From: Bacillota bacterium
GTDB taxonomy: Bacteria > Bacillota > Clostridia > Christensenellales > Aristaeellaceae
Length of the DNA: 10,552 nucleotides
Direction: 5' to 3'
NCBI GenBank assembly: GCA_023392755.1
Contig: JAEWNM010000154.1
Location: 1 to 10,552 of the forward strand
Positions within the stretch are counted from its first letter, which is position 1. Each line of letters starts with the position of its first letter. Under the pieces are notes generated by a model. That model did not search any database. It had not been told where the DNA came from and saw only the letters and a list, made by a program, of their open reading frames with translations. A program made the position numbers and the translations under genes. Below, piece after piece: positions 1 through 5,673 of the stretch.

Positions 1-55
1 AAGCCAAAGCGCCGCACCGGCCTTAAAAACCGGGCGGCGCATGGCTTATTTTTTT
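1..55 (+). terminator. Rho-independent terminator of an off-window gene
   Basis: A GC-rich hairpin has nested arms: AAGCC (1-5) with GGCTT (43-47), GCGCCGC (9-15) with GCGGCGC (34-40), and CCGG (17-20) with CCGG (30-33). The loop is 21-29. A run of seven T follows at 49-55, so the + strand is the efficient direction. It therefore ends a gene entering from the left edge. It abuts and slightly overlaps the stop codon of the minus-strand hydrolase. It may also end that gene if T residues follow on the minus strand outside the window. Confidence 0.85.
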
Positions 56-906
56 CAAAGTCGTTTTGCCTCCTGTTCTGCCGTCTCTCCAAGAAACGGC
101 GCCAAATAATCCATGGCATTGAATACCGCGTGCCCGCATCCGGGCAGCAGATGGGTTTGGGCGTATGGCACAAGCCGCATCAGCCTCTCAATGGAGCTTT
201 GCGCATCAATAATGGCGTCCTCCTCGCCGCCTATAAAAAGAACCGGCATCACAAGGCGGCGCAGCTGTTCATCCGTAAACAGGGGCAGCTCCTCAATCGG
301 GTTATAGCTTTCAGCCATCAGGTTCATAAAATCCAGCACTTCCTTGGGTATGCCCTGTCCGCCCAGTATTTCCGTGGTTACCTTCACAGGGTCCCCCGCC
401 TGCTTTCCGTGTGTAACCCCCTGTAAAAACGAAGGGTGGATGGGCGCTATGCCGGATGCGGCAATCAATGCCAGCCGTTTTGCGCGCTCCGGGAAAGCCG
501 TGGCGAATTTCAGCGCCATCCAGCCGCCCAGCGAATTGCCGATGATAGTGGCCCGGCTTATGCCCAGCGCGTCCAATACATCCTTCAGCCACAGCGCGAA
601 ATCATCTGTCATAAGGTCGGGCCGGTATTCGCAGCTGTTTCCCGCCTCACCGGGGATATCCGCGGCATACACCCTGTATTGCCCCGACAAGGCCATCATC
701 TCGGGAAACCAAAAAGCGCTGTTGCTGACGGAGCCGTGCAGCAATATCACCGGCTCGTTTTCCGGGCTCCCCGCGGTCAGCAAAAAGGTCTTGCCGCAGC
801 TGGTGTCCACATACTGCTGTCCAAATGGAAAGCGGCTGAGCACATTGTTATAGTAGGCGCGAACCTTATCCCGCCCGGCTTCGGTTTTGAATACGCTCTG
901 TTTCAT
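55..906 (-). CDS. Alpha/beta-fold hydrolase (esterase-like)
   Basis: This 283-residue cytoplasmic protein has no signal peptide or membrane segment. The alpha/beta hydrolase landmarks appear in order: oxyanion-hole motif HGS at 57-59, nucleophile elbow GNSLGG at 123-128 with Ser125, acid residue Asp230 in GGEED, and catalytic His259 in GCGHAV. The triad is complete. The stretch around residues 52-90 (LLHG, then FWFPEM, then RVYAADIPG) resembles the YbfK-type carboxylesterases of Bacillus; that is recalled similarity, not a search. The ATG start is fixed by an AAGGAGG site (complement of 914-920), 7 nt upstream. The gene is monocistronic and divergent from the CCG-protein/AraC operon, with its own promoter at 964-992. 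The substrate cannot be predicted. Lactonase, esterase or C-C hydrolase activities are all possible in this fold. Confidence 0.88.
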   Translation of the reverse strand: MKQSVFKTEAGRDKVRAYYNNVLSRFPFGQQYVDTSCGKTFLLTAGSPENEPVILLHGSVSNSAFWFPEMMALSGQYRVYAADIPGEAGNSCEYRPDLMTDDFALWLKDVLDALGISRATIIGNSLGGWMALKFATAFPERAKRLALIAASGIAPIHPSFLQGVTHGKQAGDPVKVTTEILGGQGIPKEVLDFMNLMAESYNPIEELPLFTDEQLRRLVMPVLFIGGEEDAIIDAQSSIERLMRLVPYAQTHLLPGCGHAVFNAMDYLAPFLGETAEQEAKRL

Positions 907-963
907 GGTATGCCCTCCTTTTCATCATACAGGCAGGTATTCCTCAAAGCTGCCTTAAAAGCA

Positions 964-992
964 ATTATAAGTAATAATAAGTAACTTGTCAA
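964..992 (-). promoter_or_regulatory. Sigma-A promoter of the hydrolase gene
   Basis: Reading the minus strand, a perfect -35 TTGACA (complement of 987-992) is separated by exactly 17 bp from a perfect -10 TATAAT (complement of 964-969). The spacer contains two TTACTTAT copies at 10-bp spacing, one helical turn, which might be a regulator-binding site. The leader to the ATG is about 50 nt. Confidence 0.88.
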
Positions 993-1061
993 GGCAAAAA
1001 TTTGACTTATTCGGAATAATTGGTATTAATAAAGCATACAAAACCTCCCGGCTTGCAAGCG

Positions 1062-1146
1062 CCCTGGCAGAGTATGCAGCTAACTCTGGCAACTGTAGGG
1101 GCGATTATCAATTGCCCGCATAGCTGCGCATAGATCATGCCCAGGG
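1062..1146. repeat. 85-bp imperfect palindrome / candidate small mobile palindrome
   Basis: Three nested pairs of arms share one axis: CCCTGGCA (1062-1069) with TGCCCAGGG (1138-1146), TATGCAGCTA (1073-1082) with TAGCTGCGCATA (1121-1132, bulged), and GGGCGATT (1099-1106) with AATTGCCC (1110-1117) around an ATC loop. The central block resembles short GGGGCGAT-type intergenic palindromes common in Clostridia; that is recollection, not a search. It lies between the divergent promoters. It has no T-tract and no credible reading frame. It could be a REP- or MITE-like element, or a structured RNA if transcribed. Confidence 0.6.
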
Positions 1147-1235
1147 TTAGGCGATTCCGCTGTGAACAGGCTTTCTTTTGTTCGGCGATGTTTGCTTTAC
1201 AGGTATCTGCCGCAATGCGTACAAAAAAATTAGTC

Positions 1236-1264
1236 AAGACATTCCGTTCTATTTCCTATACAAT
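1236..1264 (+). promoter_or_regulatory. Probable sigma-A promoter of the CCG-protein/AraC operon
   Basis: AAGACA (1236-1241, four of six matches to the -35 consensus) is followed after 17 bp by TACAAT (1259-1264, five of six to the -10). The predicted start point is near 1271, giving a leader of about 35 nt to the ATG at 1305. This is moderate evidence: TATACA at 1257 is an overlapping alternative -10. Confidence 0.5.
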
Positions 1265-1304
1265 GAGCATATCCTTATACTTTGCCCTTTTCAGGAGGCC
1301 GCCC

Positions 1305-1958
1305 ATGCCCAAAGTATACGCTCCCGGCTGTGCGCTGATGCTGTACAAGCCCCACCTGGCCCACAAGATCACCGCTTTCCTGAATGAAACCGGCGAATCC
1401 GTCCCGGAGCATCACATTTGCTGCCGCCACGAGCCGCGCCTTCAAGGCGGCACTCAAATAATCAACGTCTGCGCGGGGTGCGATAAAAGGTTCCGCTCCC
1501 TGTACGCTGGCATCTCCACCGTATCGCTGTGGGAGGTGCTGTCAAAAAGCGATGCCTTTCCCTTCCCCGATTACCACGGGCAGAGGATGGCCATACACGA
1601 CGCGTGCCCCACGCGCACGGAGTCGCGGGTGCACGATGCCGTGCGCGCGCTGCTTGCCCGCATGAACATTCAGGTGATGGAGCCTAAGCGCACCCGCGAT
1701 AAGGCCGTCTGCTGCGGCGACAGCTTTTACGGCGTTCTGCCCGTCGGTCAGGTAAAGGAGCACATGCGAAAAAGGGCCGGTCAAATGCCCTGTGAGGATG
1801 TGGCGGTCTACTGCGTATCCTGCATCAAGGCCATGCACATTGGCGGCAAACGGCCCAGGTATCTTGTTGATTTGCTTTTTGGCGAAGAAACCGCAGTCGG
1901 CGCCTTTGAGCCGGATGCATGGCATGATGAATTGAACGCGTACATTGACGCGCATTGA
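1305..1958 (+). CDS. Small Fe-S protein with two CCG (heterodisulfide reductase-type) motifs
   Basis: This protein has 217 residues. The reading frame is open from 1137, but the ATG at 1305 is chosen because AGGAGG (1293-1298) sits 6 nt upstream, and it puts the conserved N-terminal YAPGC at residues 5-9. Two cysteine modules are visible. The first is Cys9, Cys39-Cys40, Cys56-x-x-Cys59. The second is Cys101 (DACP), Cys136-Cys137-Gly138, Cys170-x-x-Cys173. These match the CCG domain of HdrB, GlpC and LutA-like proteins, which in HdrB binds noncubane 4Fe-4S clusters at the heterodisulfide site. There is no ferredoxin-type CxxCxxC domain, no transmembrane segment and no flavin-domain neighbour, so its redox partner is unknown. 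It is the first gene of a probable operon, with the regulator 15 nt downstream. A cysteine-based redox or sensor role is inferred. Confidence 0.78.
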   Translation: MPKVYAPGCALMLYKPHLAHKITAFLNETGESVPEHHICCRHEPRLQGGTQIINVCAGCDKRFRSLYAGISTVSLWEVLSKSDAFPFPDYHGQRMAIHDACPTRTESRVHDAVRALLARMNIQVMEPKRTRDKAVCCGDSFYGVLPVGQVKEHMRKRAGQMPCEDVAVYCVSCIKAMHIGGKRPRYLVDLLFGEETAVGAFEPDAWHDELNAYIDAH

Positions 1959-1973
1959 TAATGGGAGGCCGGC

Positions 1974-2876
1974 ATGGAAAAGCAGGGCGCGGAGGGCTGG
2001 TATCCTGGTCTTAACAAGGTCTGTGCGTACATCGACGATCATCTGGCGGATGATTTGAGCCTTGCCGTGCTTTCCTCCGTTTCAGGGTATTCGGAATATC
2101 ATTTCCACCGTGTGTTCCATGCCATGGCCGGAAAAACGCTGCACGAATACGTGCAGGAGCGAAGGGTGGTGGCGGCGGCCGGGCGGCTGTTGTACGACAG
2201 CAGCTCCATCACCAGCATCGGTCTTGACTGCGGCTTTTCCTCCTCCGCCGGCTTTGTGCGCGGCTTTGGCAAAATCATGGGCTGCACACCCTCCGCGTAC
2301 CGCAAAAACACGCGGCGCAAGCGCCCCCTTCATTTACCGCGGGAACGCTTCAGGCAGTATCAGGCCGACCCCGCCCTGGACGCGCTGTTCCATATAAAGA
2401 CGCTTCCCAATGTAAGCGTGGCGGGCATCGCCTGCCGGGGCCTGTCCGCCGAGTTTGAAAGCGACGCCATTTTCGCCGCCTTTCAACGTCTGTTCGCGTG
2501 GCTTGGCAAACGCCGCCTCATTGGCCCGGACATTGTTTTCATGGGCTTGACCCTGGATACCCCGGAGGCCGCGCCGCTTGACAAATGCCGGTACTTCGCC
2601 TGTGTGGAGGCGGGGGACGGCGTCATCCCGGAAGGGGAGGTATCAGTCCGCGCCTTTCCCACGCAAGGGCTGTACATCTGCTTTACCATGCCAAGAAACA
2701 GGCCGGATTTCTCCAAAGCGTTTTTCGGCATCACGGATTACCTGTACGGGTACCGTATGATTATCGACGGGCTGTACCCCGACAGCCGCCCCTTTGTGGA
2801 GTATTACCGCAAGGCGGGTGAAGGCATCGAAATCACCTTTTGCGTACCCGTTCGCCAGCAAAACAGCAAGAAATGA
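1974..2876 (+). CDS. AraC-family regulator with C-terminal GyrI-like effector domain
   Basis: This is a 300-residue transcription factor. Residues about 10-112 form the AraC-type double helix-turn-helix: a first HTH near 28-49, a second near 78-99, then the family signature GCTPSAYR at 103-110. A basic linker (NTRRKR) follows. Residues about 134-295 look like a GyrI/Rob-type small-molecule-binding domain, with features such as VSVAGIACRG and the late FVEYYR block. In this family (Rob, BltR-type proteins) that domain binds hydrophobic or cationic ligands. GGGAGG at 1963-1968 lies 5 nt before the ATG. The gene is 15 nt after the CCG-protein gene and about 50 nt before the amidase gene, so local autoregulation and control of the amidase operon are plausible. 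A role for polyamines as ligand would be speculation. Confidence 0.9.
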   Translation: MEKQGAEGWYPGLNKVCAYIDDHLADDLSLAVLSSVSGYSEYHFHRVFHAMAGKTLHEYVQERRVVAAAGRLLYDSSSITSIGLDCGFSSSAGFVRGFGKIMGCTPSAYRKNTRRKRPLHLPRERFRQYQADPALDALFHIKTLPNVSVAGIACRGLSAEFESDAIFAAFQRLFAWLGKRRLIGPDIVFMGLTLDTPEAAPLDKCRYFACVEAGDGVIPEGEVSVRAFPTQGLYICFTMPRNRPDFSKAFFGITDYLYGYRMIIDGLYPDSRPFVEYYRKAGEGIEITFCVPVRQQNSKK

Positions 2877-2892
2877 AAATCTTTGCCCCATA

Positions 2893-2926
2893 AATCCCTG
2901 TATCCTTGTACAAAAAGGGGGGGATT
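2893..2926 (+). promoter_or_regulatory. Possible hairpin masking the amidase ribosome binding site
   Basis: AATCCC (2893-2898) can pair with GGGATT (2921-2926), and CCTT (2904-2907) with AAGG (2915-2918). The right arm includes the seven-G tract at 2917-2923 that must serve as the Shine-Dalgarno region for the amidase TTG start at 2930. Folding would occlude it. The stem is short and interrupted, so this is a suggestion only. Confidence 0.3.
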
Positions 2927-2929
2927 ATA

Positions 2930-4294
2930 TTGGGTCACGATATGCTTGCCAATATCCGGGCCGTTTCGCGCGGGGAAAAAACGGTGGAGGCCATTGCCAG
3001 GGAAAGGCTCAGTCTCTTGGAACAGGAAAACCCGCGGGTGAACGCCGTGGTGGAATGCCACCCGGAGCTGCTTCTTGCGCAAGCCATGGAGATCGACGAA
3101 AAAGTCAGGCTGGGTAAGGCCGGCAGGCTGGCCGGGGCCGTGATTACCGTCAAGGATAACCTGGATGTGAAGGGCATGCGCTCCACGGCCGGCTTTTTGC
3201 GCTTGAAGGATAACCTGGCCGTTAAGGACTGCGGCGCCGTGTCAAAGCTCAGGGCGGAGGATGCGCTGATTTTTGGCAAAACCAACATGCCGCCCGGCGC
3301 GATGGACGCGCAGACCGATAATCCGGTTTACGGCCGGTCCTGCCATCCCCTGTTTCCCGGCCGCACCTGCGGCGGCAGCAGCGGCGGCGGTGCCTGCGCG
3401 GTGCGCCTCTCCATCAGCGATGCGGACATCGGCAACGACCTCATGGGCTCCATCCGCATTCCCGCGCATTTCTGCGGCATCTATGGCTTCGTGCCTACCG
3501 GCGGTGCCATAAGCCTCAATGGCTTTGCGGGCGGCAAGCCTGTGGGCAGCACCCTTTCAAACATGCTGCGCATCGGCCTTCAGGCAAAAACGCCTGAAGT
3601 GGTGGAGGCGGTCTATTCCGTGCTCGCGGACCACGGCTTCCCTTCCGTAAATGCCGGGTTGGGGAACAGGCTGAAAATCGCCTGGTCCCTGGACTGCGGC
3701 GGCCTGCCCCTTTCCGGGGACAGCCGGGAATGCATTGGTACATACCTTGAAAAGCTCGGCGAAAGCAACGACCTGTACGAGCTCAAGGCCGATGATTATC
3801 CCTTCAGTCAGGCAAGGGAAAGCTTTATCAAGCTTTTATACGGTGCCATCGCGGCCATGATGCCGCCCGCGGCCTGCTTTGCCGCCCGGTACCTGATGGG
3901 CAGCAGGCATATGGACAGGCGGCTGAAAACATATCTTGAGGCGGAAGACCAACGGGAAGAATGCAAGCGCGCCATGGGGCGGCTTATGGAAAGGTTCGAC
4001 TGCCTTGTAACGCCTGTCACGGCAACGCCGGCTTTCCCTCACATGAAGCCGGCCAGGGTGGTAAACGGCCAGCCCTTTTACGGTGATTTTTTGGTGGACG
4101 GGCAAAAAACGCTGTACGCTTCGGCCAACCTGGGCTACACCACGCCTTTTTTCACGGCGGACCCGGTCATGTCCGTGCCTGCCGGCGTAACGGGGGAAGG
4201 CCTTCCCGTGGGCGTTCAGGTGGTGTGCGGCGCGTACCGTGAAAACGGGCTGATGCGCATTGTCCAAAAATTGAGGGAAGATGTAAATCAATAG
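2930..4294 (+). CDS. Amidase-signature family hydrolase
   Basis: About 454 residues. The catalytic Lys-Ser-Ser triad is complete and correctly spaced: Lys75 (VKDNLD), cis-Ser150 in GGSSGGG, and nucleophile Ser174 in GSIRIPAHFCG. The 75- and 24-residue spacings equal those of Lys142, Ser217 and Ser241 in fatty acid amide hydrolase. The usual GTDTGGS is GNDLMGS here. There is no leader peptide or membrane segment, so it should be a cytoplasmic hydrolase of a carboxamide. It is not the GatA of a GatCAB set, since gatC and gatB are absent nearby. Substrate unknown. Start choice is uncertain: a TTG at 2930 lies 6 nt after a G-rich Shine-Dalgarno (2912-2923). TTG at 2906 would put that signal inside the gene, and ATG at 2942 is 18 nt away. 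It probably belongs to the operon of the AraC regulator. Confidence 0.87.
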   Translation: MGHDMLANIRAVSRGEKTVEAIARERLSLLEQENPRVNAVVECHPELLLAQAMEIDEKVRLGKAGRLAGAVITVKDNLDVKGMRSTAGFLRLKDNLAVKDCGAVSKLRAEDALIFGKTNMPPGAMDAQTDNPVYGRSCHPLFPGRTCGGSSGGGACAVRLSISDADIGNDLMGSIRIPAHFCGIYGFVPTGGAISLNGFAGGKPVGSTLSNMLRIGLQAKTPEVVEAVYSVLADHGFPSVNAGLGNRLKIAWSLDCGGLPLSGDSRECIGTYLEKLGESNDLYELKADDYPFSQARESFIKLLYGAIAAMMPPAACFAARYLMGSRHMDRRLKTYLEAEDQREECKRAMGRLMERFDCLVTPVTATPAFPHMKPARVVNGQPFYGDFLVDGQKTLYASANLGYTTPFFTADPVMSVPAGVTGEGLPVGVQVVCGAYRENGLMRIVQKLREDVNQ

Positions 4295-4339
4295 CCATCA
4301 GTAACAATATGCAATTGTGCATACCGCCTGCGGGGCCGT

Positions 4340-4406
4340 GCCCGGCAAAGGCTTGCGGGCTTTGGCGGCGTAATGCCCGCCAGGCTTTTCACCGCCTTTG
4401 CCGGGC
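4340..4406. repeat. Perfect 13-bp inverted repeat with nested arms downstream of the amidase gene
   Basis: GCCCGGCAAAGGC (4340-4352) and its exact reverse complement (4394-4406) enclose 41 nt that can form a second stem, either GCGGGC (4355-4360) with GCCCGC (4375-4380) or TGGCGG (4363-4368) with CCGCCA (4377-4382). A short TTTT follows at 4411-4414, so it may act as a weak terminator for the amidase operon. The long, structured loop is more like an intergenic palindromic repeat. Confidence 0.6.
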
Positions 4407-4452
4407 GCTGTTTTCCATGAAAAAATCTTGGATGCGCGCACGAAATTTTCCA

Positions 4453-4481
4453 TTGACATTTGTCCTGCGTCATGGTATTTT
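4453..4481 (+). promoter_or_regulatory. Promoter of the polyamine operon
   Basis: A perfect TTGACA (4453-4458) is followed after 17 bp by TATTTT (4476-4481), preceded by TGG, which forms an extended -10 (TGN). The predicted start point is near 4488. This gives a leader of about 400 nt before speD. No better promoter lies closer to speD, so this is the best candidate for the whole speD-nspC unit. Confidence 0.75.
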
Positions 4482-4519
4482 ATACATCGTTTCATGGTAT
4501 ACGCATGGCGTATGCCATG
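4471..4519. promoter_or_regulatory. Operator-like palindrome and half-site at the polyamine promoter
   Basis: CATGGTATACGC (4493-4504) and GCGTATGCCATG (4508-4519) form an inverted repeat matching at 11 of 12 positions around a 3-nt centre, beginning about 5 nt after the predicted start point. A third copy of the outer half-site, CATGGTAT, lies at 4471-4478 over the extended -10, 22 bp upstream (two helical turns). This arrangement is typical of a repressor site. At the RNA level the same sequence would be a tight 5' hairpin. Confidence 0.5.
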
Positions 4520-4890
4520 GAATAAAATCAAGACCGCCCCGGCGAAATTCCCCCGGGGTGAATAGGCCATACGGACAGCCGGGTCTTAAGCCGATTGGCA
4601 ACTTTTGTTGCCTTATTGATGGAGCGGAACCGTTTCAAAACAGCGGCGAAAGCTCAATTTATAAGTTGGTTACTTTATAACCAATATGCCCTGCGGCATA
4701 ACCACTTGTGAATAGTCAATAAGAGTATTAAAAGTGTAAGGCTATATAGACTCTGAGTATGCTGTACGTTATGACATGGGTGAAAAGCGCCCGTTAAGCC
4801 TACAGTTTGCGTATGACGCACGAGAAAACCGCTGCAGACCGCATCGGTATTCCCGTGTCTTTTTGTTTATAATGAAAGGAGGTGGCTGCC
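4488..4890 (+). promoter_or_regulatory. Long structured 5' leader of the polyamine operon, class unknown
   Basis: No supported coding sequence occurs here. After the operator hairpin, the following pairings are visible. AAGACC (4530-4535) pairs with GGTCTT (4582-4587), enclosing CCCC/GGGG (4537-4540, 4555-4558). GGCAAC/GTTGCC (4597-4602, 4607-4612) closes a TTTT loop. TTGGTTA/TAACCAA (4666-4672, 4678-4684) is immediately followed by TATGCC/GGCATA (4685-4690, 4695-4700). A bulged closing stem, TGTAAGGCT (4735-4743) with AGCCTACA (4797-4804), encloses a smaller stem (4776-4781 with 4789-4794). TGCGT/ACGCA (4808-4812, 4816-4820) follows. The strand 4663-4672 can alternatively pair with TAACCACTT at 4699-4707, so a switch is conceivable. 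It does not match the SAM-I, lysine, glycine or T-box patterns I know. No clear intrinsic terminator precedes speD. Confidence 0.45.
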
Positions 4891-5670
4891 GTGAGCCAGG
4901 AAAAAATGACGCTGTACGGTTTCAACAACCTGACCAAGGCATTAAGCTTCAATATTTATGATGTGTGCTACGCCAAAACGCCCAGGGAACAGCGGGACTA
5001 TATCGCCTACATCGACGAGCAGTACAACTCCGAGCGTTTGACCGGCATCCTCCACAAGCTCACCGAGATGATCGGTGCCCATGTGCTCAACGTGTCCACC
5101 CAGGACTACGAGCCGCAGGGTGCCAGCGTCACCTTTTTGATCGCCGAGGAATCCATGCTCTCCCGCATGGAGTCCGATACCGTCGTGGCGCACCTGGACA
5201 AAAGCCACGTCACCGTCCATACCTATCCCGAATTCCACCCCGAAACGGCCATCGCCACCTTCCGCGTGGATATCGACGTGGCCACCTGCGGGGAAATCAC
5301 GCCCCTTTCCACCCTGGATTATCTCATCGGCAGCTTCGATTCCTACATCATCACCATGGATTACCGCGTGCGCGGCTTCACCCGCGACCTCTCCGGCAAA
5401 AAGATATTCATCGACCATGACATCACCTCCATCCAGGATTATGTCAACAAAAAAACGCTGGAGCGCTACGATGCCATCGATATCAATGTCTACCAGGCCA
5501 ACCTGTTCCACACCAAAATGATGGTCAAGGAAGTCGATTTGCAGCACTACCTCTTCAATACCGATATTTACGAGCTTCCCCCCAAGCTCCGCCTGGAGAT
5601 TACCACCAATCTGCGCAAGGAAATGATCGAGGTCTTCTCCGGCTCCAACATCTACCGCAAAGGAGGCTGA
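4891..5670 (+). CDS. speD: S-adenosylmethionine decarboxylase proenzyme, class 1A (E. coli type)
   Basis: This enzyme removes the carboxyl group of AdoMet, giving the aminopropyl donor for spermidine synthase. The 259 residues are collinear with the about 264-residue E. coli enzyme. The self-cleavage site is LDKSHVTVHTYPE at 102-114: the chain splits before Ser105, which becomes the pyruvoyl cofactor of the alpha subunit. Cys133 (TCGEITP) matches the catalytic cysteine 28 residues further on. DYRVRGFTRDLSGKK and the NVYQANLFHTKMM block are also diagnostic. The start is GTG 4891, 8 nt after AAAGGAGG (4875-4882). An upstream GTG at 4882 overlaps that site, and ATG 4906 is too distant. It is the first gene of the operon, and the ribosome binding site of speA lies within its last codons. 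Bacillus uses the short class 1B form, so the long class 1A form is notable. The codons are strongly C-ending. Confidence 0.96.
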   Translation: MSQEKMTLYGFNNLTKALSFNIYDVCYAKTPREQRDYIAYIDEQYNSERLTGILHKLTEMIGAHVLNVSTQDYEPQGASVTFLIAEESMLSRMESDTVVAHLDKSHVTVHTYPEFHPETAIATFRVDIDVATCGEITPLSTLDYLIGSFDSYIITMDYRVRGFTRDLSGKKIFIDHDITSIQDYVNKKTLERYDAIDINVYQANLFHTKMMVKEVDLQHYLFNTDIYELPPKLRLEITTNLRKEMIEVFSGSNIYRKGG

Positions 5671-5673
5671 CCC

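Noticed and set aside
1007..1237. A 76-codon minus-strand open frame between the divergent promoters
   Set aside because: It spans the palindrome, lacks a ribosome binding site, and its translation shows no recognisable family.
4521..4615. SAM-I riboswitch, prompted by ATCAAGA (4527-4533) and GGCAAC (4597-4602) ahead of an AdoMet decarboxylase
   Set aside because: The conserved core between and after these words (the purine-rich P2 junction, the GGTGCTAATTC-type segment and the closing P1 strand) is missing, and GGCAAC is used in a simple hairpin.
4604..4630. Similarity of TTGTTGCCTTATTGATG to the start of nspC (near 10203), suggesting a relic of an nspC copy
   Set aside because: The match covers only about 17-25 bases, with no further protein-level similarity on either side. 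The left part is better explained by the 4597-4612 hairpin. Chance is the simpler explanation.
4309..4680. A 123-codon + strand open frame in the region before speD
   Set aside because: It crosses the inverted repeat, the promoter and the hairpins. It has no ribosome binding site, and its translation is rich in Pro, Arg and Cys without a domain.
4868..4873. Perfect TATAAT immediately upstream of speD
   Set aside because: The transcript would start within or after the Shine-Dalgarno sequence (4875-4882), and no acceptable -35 exists at 16-18 bp.
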